Made by a program: the position numbers and the translations under genes | Shown here: positions 46,431 through 57,179 of the stretch, piece after piece | Layout of the letters: each line of letters starts with the position of its first letter | Position numbering within the stretch: position 1 is the stretch's first letter | Assembly: GCA_958510875.1 (NCBI GenBank) | Contig: OY294067.1 | Span: forward strand, 143,754,046-143,818,045 | Direction of reading: 5' to 3' | From: Endomychus coccineus | Lineage: Eukaryota; Arthropoda; Insecta; Coleoptera; Endomychidae | DNA length: 64,000 nt | The notes under the pieces: generated by a model | Databases searched by the model: none | Told to the model about the DNA's origin: nothing | The model's input: only the letters and a program-made list of their open reading frames with translations

Positions 46431-47463
46431 ATAAATTTTTCTGAATATTATTATTTATCATATAAAAAACCCAGAAAAAAGATCTTAACGTAGTTACATT
46501 ATTGATGTCTATTATTCAGTCTTCCATTTTTCATTATTTTGCCTGAGAAATTCGGAAAACTCGATGCATCGGATATACAAATTAACAAAAAGTAGCTAAA
46601 TTGAAAAAATAAAATGAAATAAATTGTAATTGAATCAAGTAGAATAGCAAGAATATATGAAAAACAAAATAACTAATATTTTTGCAAATAAAAAATAATG
46701 GATAAATGGAATGGGGTAGGGTGAATGATACTGGGTACTGTATTAAATGATTTGTTTTTTTAAAGTTCGTGCTGGAAATGTAACAATTACCTTTCCAAAG
46801 TACAAAAGGAATCAATCGGCACCTAAAAAGCTTATGAAACTTATTTCATGTTCATGTAAAAGTAAGTGTACTGGTCGGTGTTCATGTAGAAAAGTAGGAA
46901 TAAAGTGTCCCTTTTTATGAATATTGCGACGGGAAAAAATGTAATAATTGCGATGTACCTTAGTCAGTATTGTTGTGGATGATGCGACTGGTCAACTTAT
47001 CAGAGAGTGTGATGATAAAGAAATAGATGAGCTAGATGGAGAAGTATTTAACGAGCATATCACAAGTGCGATATCGAACTGTGATGGCAAGGAAGAAAAA
47101 ATACTTATACAAAATTTGATACTCTGTAACAAAATGTAAATCTGATATACTTTTGTGAAACTATTATTTACTTTATCTCATCTCATTTATCCGTCATTTT
47201 CAATTGAAAAAATATTATTCATCCTGTTGTTTATATATTCTTTTTATTTCACTTAATTCAATCACCTTTTATTTCATTTCAATTTTGATTAAATTACTTC
47301 TTTCTTGATTTGTATATCCGATGCATCGAGTTTTCCAGACCCCAGGCAAAATAATGAAAAATGAAAAACTGAATAATAGACATTTATAATGTAATTACTT
47401 CAAGATACCTTTTTCCTGGGTTTTTATATAATGAATATTAATATTCAAAAAACATTATTTTTA
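46421..47463. mobile_element. 1-kb element with about 155-bp terminal inverted repeats
   Basis: Left arm 46,421-46,581 and right arm 47,311-47,463 are inverted copies. Shared blocks are gtctaaaaataa at the tips, tctattattcagt, tttttcattattttgcctg, aaaactcgatgcatcggata and tacaaa. The arms are about 80 percent identical by eye. The 730-bp interior contains the cysteine-rich coding remnant at 46,752. I did not find a target-site duplication. Confidence 0.7.
46752..47139 (+). pseudogene. Cysteine-rich (CXC-like) tail remnant
   Basis: The frame reads FFKVRAGNVTITFPKYKR, LMKLISCSCKSKCTG and RCSCRKVGIKC. A stop and frameshift follow, then YEYCDGKKCNNCD, then a separate open run to 47,139 with VDDATGQLIRECDDKEIDEL. 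The regularly spaced cysteines resemble CXC/tesmin-type zinc domains and the tail of the broken gene at 12.7 kb. I take it as the C-terminal end of a related element protein; that link is inference. Confidence 0.5.
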
Positions 47464-49788
47464 GACAACAAAAGCGTTCAACCACAATATCAGAAACAAT
47501 TACCGGAGTAAACTTAAATTTACACTGTCATTCAATAGTTTATAAATAATGACTTTGTAGTGTAGGGGCTGGGATATTTGTCTCCAACTCAGTAGACTCG
47601 GGTTCGATTACCAGTAACCAATTTTTTTTCATATTTTCTCAATAATCTTATTATTTTGGATATTCTTCATATGTGTCAAGATAATGGGAGGAATAATTCA
47701 CTTCATGATCTATACATAAATGAAAAGAGTATCTATCTCGAAGAATGTGAAATATTATATAAAAATCAGCAACCAAATCAAATGCTTTTTGCGAAGAGTA
47801 GCTGAGCCAAGTACAATATTCACCTATTCTACAAGCGGAACTTGGTACATCATTACATCAGCTGCTCAAAGTTTTTCGTTAACATATAATTTTGTGTTTT
47901 AGTGTTGTCTACCACGACCAAAATATGGAAGGCGAAATCTTCAACAGTGTCGGTTTAAGGCCCCATGATGCGTTCTTTTTACCACAAAAAGTCAGGTTAT
48001 GGCATGAAGCACAGAGTTTGGCCCAAACATTTGATCAGCATCGTTCTTAGACAGCATAATAGTAGCCACCTTAGGAAAATTGCAATATGAAATTTTCTGA
48101 CCAAAAGTAAGTGCTACTGGACTACATCCTTACCGAGGATATATCAGCCTTGGAGAGGCTTCATGATTGTAAAAATGCACACGGTGATTTAAGTGACTAT
48201 ATATGAGACAATATTTTTCATCTTCAAGGTCATTCAGCTGATATAATCTCAAGCATGATATCTCATTTGTTTGTATGAATTATGTATTATGTTCAAATAA
48301 ATTATTCGGTTATCATAATTAAATAATGGAAGAAGTTGGAAACTAAGAGATAGTCAGCATTATTAACCAAGACACAACGTTCAAGACATTCGATATTCAA
48401 GGACCAAACATTCTTTCTTTTGATGTTTAGAATCAATGGTTCCAGCTAAGTTTCAGATTATTGAAAATAACTCAGTTTGAATTGTGTGCTAGAATTGTCT
48501 ATTCAATTATTAAAGAGCATTTGATATGGAAAGATTGTCCAAAACCAAATAGCGTTAACATAGTTTCATTATTTTATAAGGAGTCTTAGGTAGTTGAATA
48601 GCCCAGACAATGACGGTGAACTATAGCATTTTTGACCCAGTCCTGATATGTTCTCCTAGTTTTGTGGGGGTGGAAACCACTACGATATGAATATTTTGCT
48701 AAGGATAAAAGAGGTGTTACCAGATCACTAGCAATCAAATCATGATGTATTTCTACGTTTGAACCATTGGAAACCAACTTTCGTGTTGGAAATTGTGAGA
48801 AAAATAAATGCAAGACGGATGAAATGCTTCATACAATAGAATCGTATTGTTGTATACAGAATAGGTGCTACCGGATCAAAGATAGAGATATAATATTGGG
48901 AACGAAGCCACTTCACTTATATCTCAGTTATTGCTTCATTATTCCATTTCTTATGCAATGTAACAAATATGACCAATTGTCTGTAATTAGATTTTTAACA
49001 TTATCTCATGTAATTTTCGAGTTATCGGATCGCTCAATTAACTAATTCTGGGAAATTCCAACAGCTACAAGTCAAGCGACGAGTTCGAACCTTGTATTGA
49101 GCTTATTTTCCAAAATGTCCAAGCTCAAATACCTTGAAAATAGAGATTCTCGCACGATATTACCAGCTGTGTTACGCTCATTTCTCAGTTCACTTTCCTC
49201 GTAGAATAATAGAAAACAAATATTCTCTTAAACTAAAAATTAGTTGTTTTGTAATATACACATTACTGTTTTGAAGCTATTTTTATTCGAGAAAATTCTA
49301 CACAAGCAAAACTTCTTGAGTTTCGAGCATATTAAGATAAGAGAAGCAACAAATGGATATAGCTCAATTTGAATACTGACGAAAATGTCATCAACCTCCT
49401 AATTATGGTGTTTTCTTGATAAGTCCTCGTGACCGATTTTACTCTATTCATAAGTCCCTTATTTTTCATGCTAGCTATGCGAACAAAACTAATTCAAAGC
49501 TATTTCTGTGTAGTTCAAGAACATTCCTTGAGATTTTAATCGATGAGCTTTCGGTTTGCGAATACTCAACTTTGGATTCTTGAATTTCCGTTTCCGATGA
49601 ATAGGGCGTAGCTTTCATCGAGCTGTAACTCGATCAATATTACTTCTAAAGAAATGATAAAAATCGAATTGTTTATTTGTTCATAGCCTCCAATTTTCAT
49701 CATCAAACGTTTTTCGGTAAAATGTGAAGTTTACGATTAATTATATGCGAAAATCGCATGTTTTTTCAACCGTAAAATCTCAGTAGCG
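47464..49788. other. No supported gene; one tRNA-like stretch inside
   Basis: 2.3 kb of AT-rich sequence. Open frames at 48,586-48,813 (minus) and 48,767-49,045 (plus) are not recognisable. The tRNA-like stretch at 47,551 is listed separately. Confidence 0.4.
47551..47629 (+). other. Possible degenerate tRNA-Asp-like or SINE-head sequence
   Basis: TAGTGTAGGGGCTGG resembles a tRNA A box, GGGTTCGATTACC an almost perfect B box, and GTC lies where an Asp anticodon would be (47,580-47,582). A T-run (47,622-47,629) could terminate Pol III. The acceptor and anticodon stems do not pair, so it is not a functional tRNA. Confidence 0.3.
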
Positions 49789-49829
49789 ATGGAATTCACG
49801 AACAAGCGTACTCGACGTTTTTTGCTCAG

Positions 49830-50146
49830 GATTGATTACTCTATCTATTACTGTGGTCATTTTAATTTGGGACATTCTCACTTACAAGGAGAGGTGTCAT
49901 ACACATCCACGGAGAAAGTTTTCTCCGGGACCGTGTCACAAATTTGTTTTGAAAAGTCTTTGCTCCCGGATGGATTCCACGTCACAATAGCTCGACTTGA
50001 TGCCGACGTTTGGCCAACCATTACGGGTGGCATCTTCAGGGCAGGCTTGAAGCTTGAACTGAAACTGGTTCTACTGATTTCTGTAGCCGTATTTATTGTA
50101 GGAAAAATCCTTCACGCTACACAATTCACTGCCTTCATTCCGGTGG
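49830..50146 (-). mobile_element. Penelope-like element 3' region
   Basis: Minus-strand sequence downstream of the GIY-YIG frame. It contains the same 3' block as 15,769-15,900, including the ribozyme-like motif. The long plus-strand open frame here (49,789-50,337) is antisense to the PLE and is not a gene. Confidence 0.65.
50001..50043 (-). ncRNA. Inactivated hammerhead ribozyme motif in PLE 3' region
   Basis: Minus strand: TGCC, CTGAAGA, a stem II region TGCCACC...GGTTGGC, then CAAACGTC and GGCA. It aligns base for base with 15,799-15,841, but the first base of the GAAA core is C, a change expected to abolish cleavage. Stem I TGCC/GGCA is retained. Confidence 0.6.
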
Positions 50147-50768
50147 TTAACTTCGCTCCGACACCTGACCCCGCCGTTGTGCGATCATTTGCGAAGTGGA
50201 ATTTTCGAGGATGGGTTTCCAAATGTTGTGAAGGTAATAGTCTGAATCACGGTTCAGATTATTCGGATGTTTTAGAATTTCTATATCTTCAAGGATTTTT
50301 CGCTGATAGAAGTTTGGGGCTCGGGCTAGGATTTTAGTATCTTCAAAAAGGATTTGATGATGAGTGTCAAACTTGTGTTCCGCAAGTGCAGATCTACTGG
50401 TGTCACGAAGCCTTGTACAGCGCTCATGTTCCTTCACACGAGTAGCTACTGTACGACCTGTTTCACCAATGTAGACTTTACCGCAAGAACAGGGAATGCT
50501 ATGAACACCTTCTAAGTGAAAAGGAGGAAGGCGATCTTCAATAGGTTTGTAAAACTGAGATAATTTTGGAAGTGTGGAAACACGTGTAGAAATATTACGT
50601 GTTTTGAGAATTTCGGAAATTCGATCTGTTGTATTCTCAATATATGGAAGATAGGCCGTCGATAAAGCACGCGAGGGGTTTCTAGCTCGAGTCGATTTGA
50701 AATTTTAGGTGAAGTATCTATGCTTGACAATGTAAATTGCTTGATTATTTTCAAACAGGATGAATCCA
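50147..50768 (-). pseudogene. Penelope-like element protein, C-terminal GIY-YIG endonuclease
   Basis: Read on the minus strand from about 50,768: AYLPYIENTTDRISKILK, then (one frame) FYKPIEDRLPPFHLEGVHSI, PCSCGKVYIGETGRTVATRV and KEHERCTRLRDTSRSALAEH. It ends NLNRDSDYYLHNIWKPIL before a stop at 50,147. The Pro-Cys-x-Cys, VYIGETGR and Arg-x-x-Glu-His blocks are the GIY-YIG nuclease of Penelope-like elements, which cleaves target DNA. The RT domain is missing upstream, where Polinton-like genes begin at 50,789. At least one frameshift (near 50,690) is present. The last 97 codons are open. Confidence 0.85.
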
Positions 50769-50788
50769 ATTTGAAATATATATTTATA

Positions 50789-51895
50789 TGAGTACCGATA
50801 CGTTACTTGAAAAATTCAAAGAGTTATGTAGCGTATGTTGGAAAGATAAATATGGATTCTTTATGATGAACAAAGATTGTGATATGAGCAAAGGGCGTTA
50901 TCGCCCTGATATTGATGGTTGAATATACATCTAAGATGCATATACAGTTCTATTAGAAGCAAACAAACCAGTCAGCATGAACATGGATGTGTCTAACAAG
51001 TTAAAAGCAGAACAACAATTGAAGAAAAAATTTGATAGTTAGCGAACGTAGTGAGGAAAACATATATGGCTGTGAAACTGTGTAAAGCTGAAAATGATGC
51101 AACTCTAGATAATATGTTCAAGAACGTATCTAAGCCTCTGGAAGGAATGGCAGAAAAATGCTGAAATAATCGGACAAAATTCGTTGATTAAGCCTGAAAG
51201 TGTTGTTCCTACAGCAACACGAATGGAGAGCATACCGATTCCAAATATTGTAACTGAAGGAGAAGAATTCGTGTATAATTCCCCAGATACTGGAGAGGAT
51301 GTATTTATCCACGAACCAACTATCGATCAGATTCGTGAAGAATTCAGAAAACTCGAAAAAGATAATTCAGCGGCTATAGGTGAGCTTCTGTAACAATACC
51401 CCTCATTGGCACGTTATTACTTGGAAGAATTTCCTTTGGATGGTGATGTAAAATGATACGATGATAAAATAAGTTCTCAATATAGCTCAACTTTAGACAC
51501 ATGGTTCATAGGTGATCAATCTATTGAATTCGATAATCTGAGTAATATATTCATAAAGGGTACCCCGTTCAAGGATACCACAGAACAGTATAATTTAATA
51601 TTTTACACAGATGTTCTACCTGACACTCACACCGTGGAAGATGGGTAAGATTACAATCAGTAGAATGATGGAAATGACTTGTGTCCACAGACGTAATAAC
51701 GATCCATCTGATCGAATAAGAAGCGCTGTGGAATACAAGTAAGTACTGAAACCATTGATTAATTACATGAAAAGACCTAGATTCAAAACGTACACTGGAA
51801 ATGCATATATCAAGAATGATAAACTTGAATATAACGAAAATCCATCGAATACGTTCATTGGGTTGACGTTAATGGAATTGTATATAGACTAAGAC
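50789..51895 (+). pseudogene. Polinton-associated protein of unknown function (DUF8207-like)
   Basis: The first gene visible in the Polinton/adintovirus-like block. It opens with MSTDTLLEKFKELCSVCWKD; later RPDIDG, KLKAEQQLKKKF, ATRMESIPIPNIVTEGEEF and IHEPTIDQIREEFRKLEKD (open for 69 codons, 51,184-51,393). Then LARYYLEEFPLDG, DTWFIGDQSIEFDNLSNIF and IKGTPFKD. A later part has RRNNDPSDRIRSA, KPLINYMKRPRFKTY and KNDKLEYNENPSNTF. Order and motifs resemble proteins I recall beside Polinton-like elements. The function is unknown. At least eight stops or shifts. The first 260 bp may belong to another gene. Confidence 0.4.
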
Positions 51896-51898
51896 TTC

Positions 51899-52597
51899 TT
51901 GTTGCATTCTCGTATGCTCGTTAACAATAATCATCACAACGAGATAATCTCTATAATAGAAGAATTGATAGGGGCTGATGTAATTGAACAAAAATCATAT
52001 GTAAAGACAAATTCATCATTTATGAAGATTGCCTCAATGGATAAATTTGGTAGAACCTCCTCTTCTATTATGGATATATGACACAAATATATTAAATAAT
52101 GATTTCAAACAAGTTCACGGCAAGGATTATTCCTGAAGAGCGATGCAAGGTATGATAAGGAAAATCGTACATTGTGCAACGTAAAATCGTTGAGTGATGA
52201 TGGAGATGTTGCAAGTGAAGTATATGTTGATGAATTAACACACAAACTGAATCTGTAAACAGAAGCCAGTCTTGAAGATACTTTCGAAGTTAGGGTTGAT
52301 AATTTGATCATACATGTCCAGAAGGATCTGGATGAACATGAATTGAAGAATAAGAAGGTCATTCTCACCATGAATGAATCATTCATCGAACAGTGAATGA
52401 ACATTCAGAATAAATATAATGGAATGAAGACCCATATAAAATCGGAGTATAAAACAATCAGTGATAGTGTGAGTGAAAATAGAAATGAATTGAAAGATAT
52501 CAATAAGACATTTAACGGTGTGGACATGCATCTAAATGACATAAGTAGTATAGTTGGGGCTTTAGAACAACATCCTGTAAATCCACCAGAAAATTAA
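51899..52597 (+). pseudogene. Polinton-associated protein, coiled-coil C-terminus
   Basis: Not recognised by function. The frame runs IISIIEELIGADVIEQKSYV, IASMDKFGRTSSSIMDI and, past stops, NRTLCNVKSLSDDGDVASEV, VDNLIIHVQKDLDEHELKN. The last open part (52,397-52,597) is Lys/Glu/Asn-rich with heptad-like spacing (SEYKTISDSVSENRNELKDI). It lies between the DUF8207-like gene and the integrase on the same strand, so it is probably part of the same element. Confidence 0.4.
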
Positions 52598-52599
52598 TT

Positions 52600-53440
52600 C
52601 CACACTAGATTTCTGCATTGATGAGATGATTGGAGAAAAAGTTTTTCATGAGCTTCATAAGCCGAGTAGGAAAAATTTCAAACACAACAGAACAATCATA
52701 AAAGATTAGGATGATTTGTGGCAAATGCATATGGCCAAATGGGTTATTACGCTCGTGAAAATATAGGATTCAAATACGTTTCAAATATGATCGATTGCTT
52801 CTTGAAATTTCTGTGGACTCGTCCGTTGAAACCGAAATCGACCGAAGATGTTCGGAAAACCTTCAGTTCTATATTACTGGAAGGACATCGGAAGTCTAGG
52901 GATCTGCTAAGCGTTCAGGGAAAATAATATTTCAATACACATTCTGACGAGCTAATGGAGAAACATTATATCAACCATTATGATACGTATAGTGTGAAAA
53001 AAGCAGTCATTGCTCTACAAGTGATTCAGACTCAACGGGAAATACAGATACTTGAAAAAATCACAAAAACCTAATAAACGTGAATATAGTACTATGAATA
53101 TGGCTACAATAAGAGTGACGAAACAGAATGAGAGCGAGATATTGAAATGATCCCACTTGCACATTGAGTTAGCTCTGCCTCACAAATAGAACGTTGGAGA
53201 TGTGGTGCGAATAAGTAAAGCTAAACATATATTTGAAAAAGGATATACACATAACAGCTCCTGTTACTTATATTGTCCACGATGAGTGGAGGATTCCATG
53301 AGAAGGAATTACAGAAACCAAAACAACCCGATGTGTATTTAGTTGGAAAAAAATACGAAAGAGGAGTGGTCAAAAGTATATAAAGTGGTTAGGTCTAGAT
53401 GATGATCACAGCAGTTGAATCGATAATTCGGATCTCATTC
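52600..53440 (+). pseudogene. Polinton-type integrase with C-terminal chromodomain-like part
   Basis: A retrovirus-like integrase that inserts the element. Blocks in order: FHELHKPSRKNFKHNRTIIK, DDLWQ (first Asp), IGFKYVSNMIDCFLKFLW (second Asp), then SSILLEGHRKSRDLLSVQGK with a stop, and LMEKHYINHYDTYSVKKA. Past the core come VGDVVRISKAKHIFEKGYT, PVTYIVHDEW, ELQKPKQPDVYLVGKK and YIKWLGLDDDHSS, the usual SH3-like and chromodomain-like C-terminus of Polinton integrases. The third acidic region is disrupted at about 52,920. Multiple frameshifts. This gene is the strongest evidence for the element class. Confidence 0.8.
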
Positions 53441-53724
53441 AAGGGACCCACCATTGACGATATGGAAATTATCAGAAACAAATGAAAAGCTGGAATATCA
53501 TTGACTCGAAAGCGTGGATATCATAATAGAATGAAATTCTATGACCTGGTGGGTGAATCAAGAGTGAATATTTTGATAATATTTGAATAACATATATTGT
53601 TAAGATTATACTAACGTCTTTTGTATTGAGAAAGTTTGGAAATTAATAAAAATATTATTCTTGCAATGTTAGGTCTTCCCTCCTCCAATCTTCGAATAAC
53701 GGTGCAATTTAGAATTCTCATCAG
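53440..53724. other. Intergenic part of the Polinton-like block
   Basis: No readable protein beyond the integrase tail. It ends before the phospholipase-like gene. Confidence 0.4.
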
Positions 53725-53900
53725 TCTGTATGGAAGCATGCGGAGGCGGAGGTGTGCTCAATACGCTTATGAACAAGCTCCTGTTTGAATTTCATATTCA
53801 CGGTTATCAATACTGTGGTCCCGGTTCAAAGTTAGGAGAACGGTTGGAAATATTAGATCGACGTATCAATCCACTCGATGGAGCTTGATGTCAACACGAT
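53725..53900 (+). pseudogene. Phospholipase-A2-like virion protein fragment
   Basis: Reads CGGGGVLNTLMNKLLFEFH then GYQYCGPGSKLGERLE, INPLDGA, a stop, and CQHDR. Tyr-Cys-Gly-Pro-Gly is the calcium loop and His-Asp the catalytic pair of the phospholipase-A2-like domain seen in parvoviruses and Polinton/adintovirus-like elements. There it helps particles cross membranes. One TGA interrupts the helix just before the His. The N-terminal glycine-rich start (near 53,730) is plausible, but no clean ATG is visible. Confidence 0.65.
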
Positions 53901-54165
53901 AGGTCAAAATGAAGTTCGATTAACAAAAGGTATTCCTATACTTAGAACTGGAGGATTTCTACAATTTTAATACCTCTGTTTGCCGGCTCATCAGCTGCTG
54001 GAGCATCAGCGTGTAGTGATGCAGGAATCGCTGAGGCCGTCAACGACAGCAAAGCTGCTCGGAAAACATTGACGGAAATGGGAGGACATAATAAAACCGT
54101 GGAAGCTGAGGCTTTGGTGAAACAAGTATCTGGTCTATATTTGAAGAAGTATCGCAAAGTTCTTA
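53901..54165 (+). pseudogene. Putative membrane-active minor virion protein
   Basis: After the phospholipase-like part, RLTKGIPILRTGGFLQF is followed by a frame change into LFAGSSAAGASACSDAGIAE, AVNDSKAARKTLTEMGGH and EALVKQVSGLYLKKYRK. A Gly/Ala-rich hydrophobic segment flanked by basic stretches fits small membrane-active capsid proteins found next to capsid genes in Polinton-like elements. It could be the C-terminal part of the same protein as the phospholipase-like domain. At least two breaks. Confidence 0.5.
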
Positions 54166-54239
54166 GTCTATATTTGAATAAACTGTGACATACCTTGTTA
54201 CTTAATGGCGATATTTATTTTTATGGCTTCAATACTACT

Positions 54240-54300
54240 TCAAGTTTACCAGATCTGAATCCGATTGACTCTTATGTTGATTTCTCGGGCACCAGATTTT
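54240..54300 (-). promoter_or_regulatory. Primer-binding-site region next to LTR
   Basis: Directly after the LTR end on the minus strand: aaaatc then TGGTGCCCGAGAAATC. A TGG start close to the LTR end is the usual tRNA primer-binding position. Only about 60 bp of internal sequence remains before the element is truncated. Confidence 0.5.
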
Positions 54301-55905
54301 TGTCAAGGTTTACTCCTCGTTGAGGGCTCCTGTTAGGGTCCTCACCACAAAGCGAATCACTGTGCTTTCCACGGATAGCCTTGTCCCAGGGTAGTCTCAG
54401 TGAAGTAAGTAACCAGGAGTCAATAGGTCAGACTGAATAGTACTAGAGTTGCAGGCTTCTATTGCAATTAATACTTGTTTACCTCTTGACTACTTGAATG
54501 CTGTTGCAGAGAGTCGTTTAAGATAAACACGGAAATTCAAAGAAATTTATTTATAGCTTGAACATACATCGATATTTCACTCTCTCTGTATGATAATTTA
54601 TTCCAACTCGGGGGAAGCACAAGGAAGCTCAGAAATAATAATTGTTCAGAACGCGGTCCTAACGGACTATTTCCCCTTATTATAGCCTCGCCAACAAATA
54701 TTCATATAAGTGCTATTGAAAACGGCTTTTCATGAACCAATTATTAGCAAAAACGTGCAGAGATACTCGAGCAGAGCAAGTGACAGCTTGAATGGAATCT
54801 TCGCGATACCTTCACTACGCCCGCGTAAAATCACTAATTATTAGGGCACTTTCAATAATGGTGAATACTGAGATTCATTAATCCAGCACTCCTTTCGGGT
54901 AAGTACGCGTAATTTCTCGGGAATGGTCTCACCAGTAATTGTACCACAGTGCCAGGCAGTAATATACTACCCACAAATAAATTTGGCAATTATAACTCTT
55001 ACTTCCGGGTAGAACACAGCGTGTAAGACTTATAATCATAATCACCCCGTCAACAATACCACCCTACTACCGCGTAGAAAACAGCGTATACACCGTGTAC
55101 AGTGAATATTGTGACTCTCGAACACACATCCCCCTTCAAAGTCTACTTCCGGATCTACGACGCACCCTTATTTCCGGGTAGAATACAGTATACATTGATA
55201 CGTCGTGGTTCACATTCACTCTGTTCCCCCTTCACAGCCTACTTTCGGGTAGAACACAGCGTGTAGACCCTGGCGGAGGCCTGTCTTCGATACACCCTTA
55301 TTTCAGGGTAGAACACAGTATATATTGGTATGTGGAGATTCCCTCCCACTCTACTCATGCATACCCTCTGACACAATACACTTGCTTAACAAATTCAATT
55401 TTTGCGTTTATCTGTACAAAACACGATTAATTTCATCCGGACGATATGGAAATCTGTACAGGATAAACTTATGAGGTACAATACAATAATTACAATTATT
55501 AATTGAACAATATTTGATATTACAAGGGGGCGCAGGGGGCAAAATAATGAAACTCAATTTACTTACTCAAATAGCAAAATCAGTATTTACCTAATGCTTC
55601 AACTGGCGGAGCACTTACTTTTTGATCTCGGCTATCCTTCCGCACTGCCTCACCGACAATCACTTCATTCAACGCTTGCGAGGCGTTCTTTTATACCAAT
55701 CGGTGCTCTGGTCATGTCACCTACACCAGCTCCAATCCCTTTTTCTGCTCATTTCGCGTTCATGATGGTTCACCAGTCCCTCGATTTTGTGCCGTTCTTA
55801 TGGTTACATCTATTCCGATATCTTTTGTTTACACAGAATATGTACGTTTCAGAATGAAATCAAAATATGCGCGACTTATGAATGGAACCATGAGCAAATC
55901 TGACA
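54301..55905 (-). mobile_element. 1.6-kb LTR of an LTR retrotransposon
   Basis: On the minus strand it starts TGTCAGATTTG (55,905) and ends CCTTGACA (54,301), giving 5-bp inverted ends TGTCA/TGACA. A TATA box (GGTATAAAAGAACG) lies at about 55,690-55,705. The middle holds at least six copies of a motif like TACACGCTGTGTTCTACCC (54,890-55,340 on the plus strand as gggtagaacacagcgtgta). A primer-binding-like site follows the end. It splits the Polinton-like block between the membrane protein and the protease. The plus-strand open frame at 55,594-55,857 lies inside it and is not a gene. Confidence 0.6.
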
Positions 55906-56048
55906 CTTGAACTACACGGATGTCAATGCCCGGTACTATCTATTTTCCTATACAACAATATAATTATTCAGAATTATCAATTCGAAATACTAATATGAAC
56001 GAAATCTTCAATTCACAACTTATCTACGTGTTTCCCATTTAATAATCA

Positions 56049-56450
56049 TTGAATATTTCAGAGCTTCGTTACAAAACATCCAGAAAACTGTCAGCGAACC
56101 TACCCAGGAAACCTCTAACTAATCGCGATCTACGAAAATCAGTAAAAGCTCTGAAAATTCCCCATTTTAGAGGAGTATTTATGCGTGATGAAATGTCACC
56201 TGGCGGACCATGGGAAAACGAGCGTGTAATAGATAATTCAGATAGCTCGGACACTGAAGGCTTTCACTGGGTTGAGTTTGAGAAAGTCGATGATACAGTT
56301 TTCTATTTTTGGCAATCCACGCCAACCTCACGAACTAGAGAATTATTACAGAGAGTGTGAGATATTATTCAATTACGACAATTTTCAGCAATATAACACT
56401 TATTATTAGGGTGAGTTATGTTTGGAATTCCTCTCTGACTCTTCAATTGT
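56049..56450 (+). pseudogene. Adenovirus-type cysteine protease of Polinton-like element
   Basis: Processes virion proteins in related elements. Open for 103 codons (56,049-56,360): LKIPHFRGVFMRDEM, then WENE, then FHWVEFEKVDDTVFYF. The His in FHWV and the acidic residue after it fit the catalytic His and its partner. In another frame from 56,357, CEILFNYDNFQQYNTYY is followed by a TAG (56,408) and GELCLEFLS. In the family the nucleophile cysteine lies just before the Gly at this point, so the TAG seems to have replaced it. Frameshift plus stop: inactive. Confidence 0.65.
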
Positions 56451-56512
56451 GGCCGACAAGAATTGTATTCATTAGTATATAAATAGATTGTTGATAAAGT
56501 TGCTATCAATCA

Positions 56513-57142
56513 TGTCTCAGACGTTCACTATCAGGGGTAAGAGCTCCAGCTTGTCTGTATATTGCCTCATAGATATTATTCGATTGCTCTTGTTGGTTTG
56601 CGAACGTACAATAGCATCCCGAACATTGAAGAAGGTTTCAATGAATTTTATTATAAAAATGTGAAGGGTGAGGAAAAAGTAGTAACTATACCTAAAGGTT
56701 CTACGATCGAGGATTTCATACAAAGAGCAGTTTGTGGCATAGGAGTGAAGCATAGAACGTGACCGAGAAAAAGCTAACAATAACACTCTACACACAGAAC
56801 TAGAGAGTGATTTTGAGGTGAATTTCATTCCTCATGATAGTATAAGCGGACTGTCAGGATTCAACAGAAAGAAAAAACTATTAAAGTAGAGCGTTACTCA
56901 ACCGCAGGTGCATATCATCACAATGAGCTAGCTCATTCGATATATGAGCTTTCACCTGGTTTTTACATTGATTTAGAGATTAGGAATCTTATTTACCTAC
57001 CGATCATCAACAAGAAGTTCTTCGATAACATCACACTAGATATTTTAGATCAGAATAAGAAATGTGTACATTTTCGTGGGGGAGAAATAATTATACGGTT
57101 GGAGTTGAAAAAGACAGATAGAAATTATGAATTTCAACAATA
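56513..57142 (+). pseudogene. Minor (penton-like) capsid protein
   Basis: Starts MSQTFTIRGKSSSLSVY at 56,511, then in another frame YSIALVGLRTYNSIPNIEE, VVTIPKGSTIEDFIQ, and after breaks ANNNTLHTELESDFEVNFIP, HDSISGLSGF, AHSIYELSPGFYI, IYLPIINKKFF and CVHFRGGEIIIRLELKKT. The order matches the minor capsid protein that forms the vertex of Polinton/adintovirus particles in other genomes. At least four frame changes. It sits between the protease and the major capsid protein as expected. Confidence 0.6.
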
Positions 57143-57179
57143 AATAATAATCCAATACTCACCAGCATTCATTATATGA

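Noticed and set aside
47551..47629. Functional tRNA gene
   Set aside because: A- and B-box-like blocks are present but the acceptor and anticodon stems cannot pair; kept only as a degenerate tRNA-like sequence.
48767..49045. Open frame with CEKNKC...SYCC, faintly like a P2X7-type cysteine domain
   Set aside because: Key cysteines are missing and no neighbouring sequence supports the family.
49789..50337. 182-codon open frame on the plus strand
   Set aside because: It is antisense to a recognisable Penelope-like GIY-YIG gene and its 3' region; the sense-strand match is far stronger.
55594..55857. 87-codon open frame
   Set aside because: Lies in an LTR; on the other strand the same bases hold a TATA box.
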